Shown in pieces: positions 7,425 through 13,341 of a DNA stretch of 22,431 nucleotides. The notes below the pieces were generated by a model. The model saw only the letters and a program-made list of their open reading frames with translations. It was not told where the DNA came from and did not search any database. Each line of letters begins with the position of its first letter. Within the stretch, counting starts at the first letter, position 1. The DNA is from a virus. The stretch spans positions 1-22,431 of IMG/VR virus record IMGVR_UViG_3300046714_000012. The stretch is one strand, 5' to 3'. The position numbers were made by a program, and so were the translations under genes.

Positions 7425-8261
7425 GTGGAAACCTCTACGCCCCCAGTTGCGGGATGCACAGAACCCGATTGCCAACGGCCTGTCCGTAGCCTCGGCCTCT
7501 GTGAGAAGCACTACCGTGCGGCTCGACGAGTCGCAGCGACACCAGATCGGGCATGCAGAACCTGCGGCAAAGAGATTCCTGCATCCAACTCGGGTCGCCG
7601 TCGCGAGTACTGCGATGACACCTGTCGCCGGCCGAAACTGCGAGTTACGGCAGAGCAGGAAAGGCAATGCTCGGATGCCTCCTGCACTCGGGTAGCAAGG
7701 GTGCGTGGCTACTGTCTGCCCTGCTATCACAAACGCAAAGCGGACGGCGAGTTCGGCGGCCAGATCTGTGCGAAGGACTCGTGTGAACGCCTCGTCTACG
7801 GACGTGGCCTTTGCCACCTCCACCTCTGGCGGGCCTACGAGTACGGAGAATTGGAACGGCCAAGGTGTTCGGTTGAAGGATGCTCCAAGGTGCGCCGCTC
7901 GCGAGGGCTCTGCAACCGGCACCTGATGCGCGTGCGCGTTCACGGAGTGCCGGGCGAGGCCGAAGCGCGCCACCGTCCCAGCGGCTCTGGACATCTCGGT
8001 CGGAGCGGCTACGTCGAACTTCAGGTCGATGGCCGGAAGATCGGCCAACACCGGCATGTGATGGAAGAACACCTCGGCCGATACCTGTGGCGGTGGGAAA
8101 GCGTCCACCACAAAAACGGGCACCGCGCCGACAACCGGCTCGCCAACCTTGAACTCTGGGTGAGGGGCCAGCCCGCTGGCCAACGGCTCGACGACGTGCT
8201 TCGTCACTACGTGTCCCACTACCGGGCGGAGATCGAAGCGATCATCGCCGAACCCACCTAA
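7425..8261 (+). CDS. HNH homing endonuclease with zinc-knuckle array
   Basis: Encodes 278 residues from GTG 7425. Residues 1-170 hold five cysteine-rich modules. Four share one layout, C-x4-C-x9-C-x2-H/C: C11/C16/C26/H29, C82/C87/C97/C100, C115/C120/C130/H133 and C148/C153/C163/H166. The other is a C-x2-C plus C-x3-C pair (C44/C47, C63/C67). Residues about 194-248 form an HNH_3 nuclease domain: SGYVELQVDGR, QHRHVMEEHLGR, then VHHKNGHRADNRLANLELW with the catalytic His pair 228-229 and the paired Asn residues. The fingers probably read DNA and the HNH domain cuts. It sits between the capsid gene and the hairpin that normally ends a capsid transcript, as expected for a free-standing homing gene. 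The G-run upstream is very close to the start, so initiation may be weak. Confidence 0.88.
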   Translation: METSTPPVAGCTEPDCQRPVRSLGLCEKHYRAARRVAATPDRACRTCGKEIPASNSGRRREYCDDTCRRPKLRVTAEQERQCSDASCTRVARVRGYCLPCYHKRKADGEFGGQICAKDSCERLVYGRGLCHLHLWRAYEYGELERPRCSVEGCSKVRRSRGLCNRHLMRVRVHGVPGEAEARHRPSGSGHLGRSGYVELQVDGRKIGQHRHVMEEHLGRYLWRWESVHHKNGHRADNRLANLELWVRGQPAGQRLDDVLRHYVSHYRAEIEAIIAEPT

Positions 8262-8291
8262 TCAACGCCCGGCGGTAGCTCCGTCGGGAAG

Positions 8292-8323
8292 AAAGGCCCC
8301 GCATCCCCAGGTGCGGGGCCTTT
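8292..8323 (+). terminator. Strong intrinsic terminator or attenuator hairpin
   Basis: A perfect 12-bp inverted repeat, AAAGGCCCCGCA (8292-8303) and its complement (8312-8323), separated by an 8-base loop, ends in TTT and is followed by CGCATT. It lies after the HNH gene and 19 bases before the first glycosyltransferase start, with the ribosome binding site GGGAGAA in between. It probably ends or strongly reduces capsid-region transcription. Confidence 0.75.
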
Positions 8324-8342
8324 CGCATTCCTGGGAGAACAC

Positions 8343-9074
8343 ATGGCAAATCCAGAAGACAAGGTGGTTGTCGGGTATTGCAGTCCCGGCACCGTCGACA
8401 CCGCTTTCCACGAGTCGTTGCTGAACTTGATCGCCGCCGATGCTGTGACCACTCACCGGATCATTGGTGGTGGAGGCCGGATCTCAGTTCAGGCGTCGGC
8501 GAACATCTCCGGCGCCCGTAACGACATCGTCCGGCAGTTCCTCGACCACTCCGATGCCGAGTGGCTGTGGATGCTCGACACGGACATGACGTTCCCGGCG
8601 GAAACGCTCGAAGCATTGCTAGAGAATGCCGATCCGGACCGCGCGCCGATCGTCGGTGCGCTGTGCTTCGGCCTGGATGACGGCTGGCTGTTCCCGACGC
8701 TGTATGACCTGCGTCCGCATGAAGAGTCGCCGGTGGTTCGCTACCGGGAGTGGCCGCCGAACGCCATGTTCCAGGTCGCGGCGACTGGTGCGGCGTGCAT
8801 GCTGATCCACCGGACGGTGCTGGCGAAGATCCGCGACCAGGCGGGTGCTGAGTTCTCCGTCGCCTTCCCCTGGTATCAGGAACGCGAGCACGGGGTGATG
8901 AAGGTCGGCGAGGACGTCACCTTCTGTCTACGTGCCGGCCTGTGCGGTTTCCCGGTGTACGTGAACACCGGGGTCGCGATCGGGCACATCAAGTCGCACA
9001 CGTTGACGGTGGACGGCTATCTGGCGCAGCAGGCGTTCAAGGCCGGGATCGCGGAGTCGGAGGAGCAGTCATGA
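8343..9074 (+). CDS. Glycosyltransferase, GT-A (family 2-like)
   Basis: Encodes 243 residues from ATG 8343 with ribosome binding site GGGAGAA nine bases upstream. GT-A features are visible: an N-terminal strand VVVGYCSPG, a helix ISGARNDIVRQFLDHSDA (about 55-72), the strand EWLWMLDTDMTFP with the metal-binding D79-T-D81, a mid-region ending in AATGAACMLIHRTVL (about 146-160), and a later acidic KVGEDVTFCLRAGLCGFPVYV (about 187-207) typical of the acceptor and base region. It would transfer a sugar from a nucleotide donor; donor and acceptor are unknown. It opens an overlapping cassette that also holds a methyltransferase and a sugar epimerase, which points to virion or surface glycosylation. 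The stop overlaps the next gene by 4 bp. Confidence 0.82.
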   Translation: MANPEDKVVVGYCSPGTVDTAFHESLLNLIAADAVTTHRIIGGGGRISVQASANISGARNDIVRQFLDHSDAEWLWMLDTDMTFPAETLEALLENADPDRAPIVGALCFGLDDGWLFPTLYDLRPHEESPVVRYREWPPNAMFQVAATGAACMLIHRTVLAKIRDQAGAEFSVAFPWYQEREHGVMKVGEDVTFCLRAGLCGFPVYVNTGVAIGHIKSHTLTVDGYLAQQAFKAGIAESEEQS

Positions 9075-9358
9075 AGGCGAACATGAGCGGTTTCGTCAAC
9101 GTCAACGGCCGCACGGTGTGGGTCGATGAGGGCGAGGACTACGACGCCGGCCACGAGTTCGTGACCGCACGTCCGGACGTGTTCGGCGCGCCTGGACCTG
9201 TCCGTGCTGTCGACGCAGGCGAGATTGAGGAGGTTGATCCGACGATCTCGACGGACCCGGACGAGTTCCTCGACGAGCAGGCAGCCGGCCTGACGACGCA
9301 GAACGCTGCACCGATCATCCGCAAGCCGCGGCAGACCCGGGCGCGTAAGAGTGGGTGA
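9071..9358 (+). CDS. Small acidic protein inside the glycosylation cassette
   Basis: Encodes 95 residues from ATG 9071, which overlaps the previous stop (ATGA). A longer upstream reading in this frame is only a shadow of the glycosyltransferase. Residues 6-32 look like a small beta unit, SGFVNVNGRTVWVDEGEDYDAGHEF. Then follow an acidic stretch (about 50-75, many Asp and Glu) and a basic C-terminus (KPRQTRARKSG). Small proteins with a similar start are found in phage head-tail regions, as far as I recall, but I cannot name a family. It could be a head component or a partner or acceptor for the neighbouring transferases; both ideas are inference. Confidence 0.75.
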   Translation: MKANMSGFVNVNGRTVWVDEGEDYDAGHEFVTARPDVFGAPGPVRAVDAGEIEEVDPTISTDPDEFLDEQAAGLTTQNAAPIIRKPRQTRARKSG

Positions 9359-10043
9359 CCTTCTGGTCATCGTCCCGTCCCGGGGTCGTCCAGCTTCGGC
9401 AAAGGGACTGGTGGACAACTTCCGGCAGACCTGCACCGCCGACACGCGTCTCCTGTTCGCGGTTGACGTCGATGACCCGACCCACAGGGAGTACGCAGCC
9501 ATAGTCGATGACGTACCCAACTGCGGTGCCATATTCGGAATGTCGCGGAACATGGTCGAGGCCCTGAACGGCGCTGCGAACCTGGCACTTGCGGCACATC
9601 CCGATACCTTCGCGATCGGGTTCATGGGCGACGACCACCTTCCCCGAACGTACGGCTGGGACAGCCTCTACCTGGCGGCTCTTCGCGACCTTGGGACTGG
9701 GATCGTCTACGGCGATGACCTGTTGCAGCGGCAGAACCTGCCGACGCAGTGTGCGATGACCGCCGACATTGTCACGGCTCTCGGCTACATGGCACCACCC
9801 GAGCTGCATCACCTGTACGTCGACAATGCCTGGCTGGTGTGGGGTAACTCGCTCGGGGTCCTGCGTTATCTGCCGCAGGTGGTGATCGAGCACAGGCACC
9901 CGATGGCCGGGAAAGCCGAGTGGGACGAGGGCCACACCCGGGTCAACTCGGATGAGATGAACCACCACGACAAGCAGGCATTCGACGGCTACTCCCGCAG
10001 CCGGCTACGCGAAGACCTCGACAAGATCGCGGCCCTGAGATGA
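9351..10043 (+). CDS. Glycosyltransferase-like protein (second of cassette)
   Basis: Encodes 230 residues from GTG 9351, overlapping the previous gene by 8 bp. The N-terminus DLLVIVPSRGRPASAKGLVD is the classic first strand and loop of a GT-A glycosyltransferase. FAVDVDDPTHREY (about 36-48) and the metal-site candidate FMGDDHLPRTYGWD (about 91-104) follow, with a second acidic GIVYGDDLLQRQ (about 117-128). The later IEHRHPMAGKAEWDEGHTR is typical of phage proteins of this type, in which a conserved H-x-H-P follows the acceptor region. It probably acts on the same glycan as its neighbours. Starts and stops overlap on both sides, so all these genes are likely translated together. No signal peptide or membrane segment. 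Confidence 0.75.
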   Translation: MGDLLVIVPSRGRPASAKGLVDNFRQTCTADTRLLFAVDVDDPTHREYAAIVDDVPNCGAIFGMSRNMVEALNGAANLALAAHPDTFAIGFMGDDHLPRTYGWDSLYLAALRDLGTGIVYGDDLLQRQNLPTQCAMTADIVTALGYMAPPELHHLYVDNAWLVWGNSLGVLRYLPQVVIEHRHPMAGKAEWDEGHTRVNSDEMNHHDKQAFDGYSRSRLREDLDKIAALR

Positions 10044-10744
10044 AGGTCATCTCGTTCAGCCTGTTCGGGGTCAACGGGCCACCCGCACCCCTGTACACCG
10101 CCGGCGCGGTGGCGAACGCCTTGATCTGCGCTGACTTGTACTCGGACTTCGTGTGCCGGTTCTACGTCGGCGACAGCGTCACTGCTGAGGTTCGCCGGAT
10201 GTTGTTCGGGTTCCCGAACGTGCAGATCGTGCCGATGGTTAACCGCCCGGAGGACTGGTCGGCGCTCATGTGGCGGTTCTATTCGCTGCTCGACGCCGAG
10301 GTTGACGTTCACCTGTTCCGGGACGTGGATTCACGCCCAGATGAGCGTGAGCGGGCAGCGGTCGAAGAGTGGCTGAGGTCTGGCCTTGACTTCCATGTGA
10401 TGCGGGACCATCCGGAACACTGCATGCCGATCATGGCTGGGATGTGGGGCTGCACTGCGGTTGGTGCGCGGAAGATTGCACCGCTGTTGCCTGCGGGTGG
10501 CGGTAAGTCACGCTTCACGGATCAGCTGTGGTTGCGTGATGCCGTCTATCCGGGCGCCGCTGGTTCGATGCTGGTCCACGATGACATGCGCTGGCTGGAT
10601 GGCGAGGACCCGCAGCCGTTCCCGGTTGCACGGCAGCCACTTGGCGTGCTTCCTGGGTGGCGGTTCGTGGGTCAGGCGTTCGATGAGGACGACATGCCGC
10701 GGCTTCCCGCTGACGCTCTACGCATATCGGCGGGCGTCGGATGA
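10040..10744 (+). CDS. Putative glycosyltransferase-like protein (third of cassette)
   Basis: Encodes 234 residues from ATG 10040, overlapping the previous stop by 4 bp. The fold looks like a nucleotide-sugar transferase: N-terminal KVISFSLFG strand, FYVGDSVTAEVRRML (about 41-55), MWRFYSLLD then VDVHLFRDVDSRPDERE with a D-x-D candidate (D95-V-D97, about 88-104), HVMRDHPEHCMPIMAGMWGCTAVG (two halves around 119-142), and TDQLWLRDAVYP. This resembles family-8 or family-32-like transferases, where a D-x-D is followed by an Arg-rich helix and a loop that limits what is exposed to solvent. The exact family is not certain. Context with a methyltransferase and epimerase supports sugar transfer. Confidence 0.68.
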   Translation: MKVISFSLFGVNGPPAPLYTAGAVANALICADLYSDFVCRFYVGDSVTAEVRRMLFGFPNVQIVPMVNRPEDWSALMWRFYSLLDAEVDVHLFRDVDSRPDERERAAVEEWLRSGLDFHVMRDHPEHCMPIMAGMWGCTAVGARKIAPLLPAGGGKSRFTDQLWLRDAVYPGAAGSMLVHDDMRWLDGEDPQPFPVARQPLGVLPGWRFVGQAFDEDDMPRLPADALRISAGVG

Positions 10745-11298
10745 GCCGGGAGCGGCTCCGGCTGCGCTACTCGGACGCCGAGCTTGCTGAGATCTATGCC
10801 CAGCCGCACGACCACCGACAATGGCGTGACCACCATCTGCGGGTCGCGGCGACGATCGCTGTCGGCCAGTGGATGACTCCACAAGGCATCCCCGCAGCAG
10901 CGGATCTGTCCTGCGGCAATGGGGCGATCCTCGACGCGATCGACGCGAAGACGAAGGTCTACGGCGACTTCGCGCCCGGATACGAGGTCACCGGTCCGAT
11001 CGAGCAGACGATACGGACACTGCCGCTGGTCGACATGCTGGTCTGCTCGGAAACGCTCGAGCACCTTGACAACCCAGACCTTGTGTTGCGGTTGGCGCGT
11101 GAGCGTGCGCAGATGCTGCTGCTGTCCACGCCGGTTGGCGCATGGGCGGATCCGAACCCGCAGCACTATTGGGCATGGTCGCGGCGCGATGTCGAAGCGA
11201 TGCTGACGCAGGCCAAATGGCGGCCGATCGTCTACGTGGAATCGGACCTCCGACCGGCTGGCGCGGACTACAGCTTCGGGATCTGGGGGTGCCTGTGA
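10741..11298 (+). CDS. SAM-dependent methyltransferase-like protein
   Basis: Encodes 185 residues from ATG 10741 (ATGA overlap with the previous stop). Residues 52-64 (AAADLSCGNGAIL) form the glycine-rich SAM-binding motif I of class I methyltransferases. VYGDFAPG (about 73-80) is in the place of motif II, and DMLVCSETLEHLDNPDLVLRLA (about 98-119, given here only in outline) is motif IV plus the helix typical of small-molecule and sugar O-methyltransferases. A C-terminal YWAWSRRDVEAML and a final beta strand complete a shortened fold. No DNA methyltransferase catalytic motif (DPPY/NPPY or PCQ) is present. Its place between glycosyltransferases and an epimerase suggests it methylates a sugar or its acceptor. 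Substrate unknown. Confidence 0.75.
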   Translation: MSRERLRLRYSDAELAEIYAQPHDHRQWRDHHLRVAATIAVGQWMTPQGIPAAADLSCGNGAILDAIDAKTKVYGDFAPGYEVTGPIEQTIRTLPLVDMLVCSETLEHLDNPDLVLRLARERAQMLLLSTPVGAWADPNPQHYWAWSRRDVEAMLTQAKWRPIVYVESDLRPAGADYSFGIWGCL

Positions 11299-12092
11299 AG
11301 GCACTCGTCACCGGATCCGCCGGATTCGTCGGTCGACACATGCTCGCCGAACTCGACGACTACGGGTATGAGGTCCACGGGTGCGACCTGATCGACGGTG
11401 ACGACGTCCTCGACCTCGTCCGCCGCCCAGCCGACCGGTACGACCTGGTAATCCACGCCGCCGCGCGCAGTCCGCACAGGGCGGCGATCGACGGTGACCC
11501 GGCTATGCATGCCTACAACATGATGCTCGACTCGGCGATGTTCGACTGGGCCGTGCGGACACGTCAGAAGCGGCTCGTGTATCTGTCGTCCTGTGCTGCG
11601 GCGGACGGACCGGTCGACGACTACGCCCGAACGAAACTCGCCGGAGAATGGCTCGCTGGGACTGCCCGTGCCGCGGGCTTGCCCGTCACGGTGGTACGTC
11701 CCTACTCCGGGTACGGGTCCGACCAGTCACCGGACTTTCCGTTTCGGGCGATGGCCGAACGCGCGAGACGCCGTGACGACCCGTTCGACATCTGGGGCGA
11801 CGGGACGCAGGTCCGCGACTGGATCCACATCGACGATCTGGTCCGCGCAACCCTCGCCGTTGCCGAGTCGGACACCGGCGAAACCGTTCACCTGTGCTCC
11901 GGCATCGGCACCTCGGTACGCCAGCTCGCCGAACTGTTCTGCACCGCTGAGGGCTACCAGCCTGAGTTCCGGCTACGCACCGACAAGCCGGCTGGCGTGC
12001 GCGTCCGGATCGGTGACCCGACCGTCATGCACCAGTACTACACGCCGCAGATCGACATCGAAACCGGCGTGAAGCTCGCCCTGTCTGACTGA
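11295..12092 (+). CDS. NAD-dependent sugar epimerase/dehydratase (extended SDR)
   Basis: Encodes 265 residues from GTG 11295 (GTGA overlap with the previous stop); a longer upstream reading is a shadow. It has the full extended short-chain dehydrogenase signature: TGSAGFVG with Gly7/10/13 binding NAD(P), IHAAA (about 53-57), the active-site serine in YLSSC (about 96-100), the catalytic Y110-x3-K114 in DDYARTKLAGEW, VVRPYSGYG (about 133-141), and the substrate-binding RDWIHIDDLVRA (about 174-185). Such enzymes make NDP-sugars (epimerases, 4,6-dehydratases, reductases). The exact sugar cannot be named from sequence. It ends the cassette and is followed by a terminator. At 265 residues it is somewhat short, with a compact C-terminal substrate domain. 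Confidence 0.9.
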   Translation: MKALVTGSAGFVGRHMLAELDDYGYEVHGCDLIDGDDVLDLVRRPADRYDLVIHAAARSPHRAAIDGDPAMHAYNMMLDSAMFDWAVRTRQKRLVYLSSCAAADGPVDDYARTKLAGEWLAGTARAAGLPVTVVRPYSGYGSDQSPDFPFRAMAERARRRDDPFDIWGDGTQVRDWIHIDDLVRATLAVAESDTGETVHLCSGIGTSVRQLAELFCTAEGYQPEFRLRTDKPAGVRVRIGDPTVMHQYYTPQIDIETGVKLALSD

Positions 12093-12114
12093 CGACCCAC
12101 CGTTGCACGGTCTA

Positions 12115-12141
12115 GGCCCCGCCACGTGTGCGGGGTCTTTT
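12115..12141 (+). terminator. Intrinsic terminator after the sugar cassette
   Basis: Stem GGCCCCGC (12115-12122) pairs with GCGGGGTC (12130-12137) with one G-U pair and a 7-base loop, followed directly by TTTT. It lies 22 bases after the epimerase stop and 23 before the next start, with ribosome binding site AAAGGGAA in between. Confidence 0.7.
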
Positions 12142-12164
12142 GCTGCCCATGAAAGGGAACCGCC

Positions 12165-12635
12165 ATGCAGAGCGTCTACTCACTCTCCACCGGTGCTGCA
12201 GTCGCTCTGTCAGCGGCCACAGCCAAGACCGTCCTGTGCGCCCTGACGCCTGCGCAGTTCGGCGGCGACCTGCTCGGGATCGAGGTCGGGTTCGATGGTG
12301 TGACCGCCTCGGCGGTCCCGGTACTCGTCGAGATATGCACCTCAACGGCCGCAACGAACTCGACGCCGGGCACCAACAACACGACCGGAACCGTCAATCA
12401 GGTGTCTGGTCGTTCGATCACCACCGGGTTCACGGGCTTCTACAACTCGACGTCGGAGCCGACGGTGTTGACGCCGGTTGAGCGGTTCACCTTGACGCCG
12501 AATGGTGGCCTGTTGATCTACGACTGGCCGCGTGATTCGACGATCGACTGGGCGGTGTCGGCTGGCATCGCGATCCGCTGCACCGCCCCGGCGGCGGTCA
12601 ACGTGAACGCCACGATGAAACTTAGACGCTGTTAG
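12165..12635 (+). CDS. Small virion structural protein, probable capsid decoration
   Basis: Encodes 156 residues from ATG 12165 with a good ribosome binding site (AAAGGGAA). Small residues (Ala, Thr, Ser, Val) dominate and short beta strands follow one another: AAVALSAATAKTVLCAL, DLLGIEVGFDGVTASAVPVLVEICT (about 34-58, an alternating beta pattern), then a Thr/Asn-rich loop NSTPGTNNTTGTVNQ and a C-terminal AIRCTAPAAVNVNATMKL. This is the profile of small beta-sandwich virion proteins found between capsid and connector genes in actinophages, where 'FDGtsasavPvlVEl' is a recurring motif. It may decorate the capsid. Its own terminator-RBS module suggests high expression. The broken HNH gene converges on its 3' end. 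Confidence 0.7.
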   Translation: MQSVYSLSTGAAVALSAATAKTVLCALTPAQFGGDLLGIEVGFDGVTASAVPVLVEICTSTAATNSTPGTNNTTGTVNQVSGRSITTGFTGFYNSTSEPTVLTPVERFTLTPNGGLLIYDWPRDSTIDWAVSAGIAIRCTAPAAVNVNATMKLRRC

Positions 12636-12656
12636 CGGCATAAGGATGTATTTGCC

Positions 12657-13235
12657 CTATCTTACGGCGCGTGTCCTTCTCCCAAGCTTCGATGAGCCCG
12701 CGCAACACATTGCATCGCTGGCACGCTGGCACGCTGGCACGAGGTTGGCGATGTCGTTGTTGCGCGGGTTGTTGTCGAGATGATCCACGATCAGATCACC
12801 GGCCTTATAGGCACCACGTCCAGTCCGAACGATCCATTCAAGACTCGTTCCGCACCAGTGGCAGGCGTGGGGTCCTTCCCCGATCGACTCATAGAGAACG
12901 TAGCGGTGGACGAGAACTTTTCCGGTCGCGCCAGCGAGTGGGTGGCCGATATAGGTACGTGCCATACGCTTGCCGGTGTCGGCCACGTTACCGGCGCAAG
13001 TCTGTGAGCAATACTTCTGCACTCGACCGTTGCGGGTGTTGTCGGGCCATGCGAGGTATTCCTTCTCGCACCTGAAGCAAATTCGCTCGACCTTTCCCTT
13101 GTTAGGGTTCCGCGCCCGCCAGTCACGTGCGTACGCCGCACGGTCAGCGCGGCAGAAGTCGCAGCGACATCCGCGCCCGTAGTTCGCGCTGACGCTCAGT
13201 TCGGGGCTGTGAGTCATGAGAAATTCTAGAATCAC
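12657..13235 (-). CDS. HNH endonuclease with frameshifted C-terminus (probably inactive)
   Basis: The only minus-strand gene; 192 residues from GTG 13235, or 186 from ATG 13217. No clear ribosome binding site is seen for either. Zinc-type cysteines occur early (C23/C25/C28, C53/C56, C76/C80). The HNH core follows: KVLVHRYVLYESIG (about 106-119), HACHWCGTSLEW (about 123-134), then LIVDHLDNNPRNNDIANLVPACQ (about 148-170, stated in outline) with the D151-H152, N160 and N164 residues. After ACQR the sequence becomes unrelated. An 8-bp unit, GTGCCAGC on the coding strand, occurs three times in a row here. With two copies the reading would continue as RCNVLRGLIEAWEKDTRR, exactly the expected C-x2-C-N ending, and stop at 12622-12624. 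The gene has thus probably lost its second zinc cysteine pair. Confidence 0.82.
   Translation of the reverse strand: MILEFLMTHSPELSVSANYGRGCRCDFCRADRAAYARDWRARNPNKGKVERICFRCEKEYLAWPDNTRNGRVQKYCSQTCAGNVADTGKRMARTYIGHPLAGATGKVLVHRYVLYESIGEGPHACHWCGTSLEWIVRTGRGAYKAGDLIVDHLDNNPRNNDIANLVPACQRASDAMCCAGSSKLGRRTRAVR
12717..12740. repeat. Three perfect 8-bp tandem copies inside the HNH gene
   Basis: Three contiguous copies of GCTGGCAC on the + strand. They lie in the codons for the final HNH cysteines. Two copies give the conserved reading and three shift the frame by +8 (net -1). Slipped-strand replication would readily add or remove a copy. Confidence 0.9.
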
Positions 13236-13341
13236 GAATCAGCGGTAACCCAATCGGCGGTGCTAGGAATAGTTCCGTCGCTGCTAGCGGCACCGGTTGG
13301 GCACGGTGTGGGGGTGCGTCAACGGCTGAGGTGGTGCGGTC
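13236..13341. other. Gap between the minus-strand HNH gene and the lectin-like gene
   Basis: 106 bases. It should hold the start signals of both divergent neighbours, but no clear promoter is visible. A palindrome ATTCTAGAAT lies at 13223-13232, just inside the HNH start region. The + strand in frame with base 13260 reads like coding sequence (SAVTQSAVLGIVPSLLAAPV) and has no stop until far into the next gene, so it may be a remnant of a displaced gene. GAGGTGG near 13329 may serve as ribosome binding site for the next gene. Confidence 0.35.

Noticed and set aside
6680-7489. 269-residue + strand frame across the end of the capsid gene into the HNH gene
   Set aside because: Arg-rich shadow in a shifted frame of the capsid gene; not consistent with the codon pattern.
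10741-11298. DNA methyltransferase of a restriction-modification system
   Set aside because: No DPPY/NPPY or PCQ motif and too short for a target-recognition domain; it fits a small-molecule or sugar methyltransferase better.
12717-12740. Programmed ribosomal frameshift in the HNH gene
   Set aside because: No slippery heptamer is present; a simple third copy of an 8-bp unit explains the shift.
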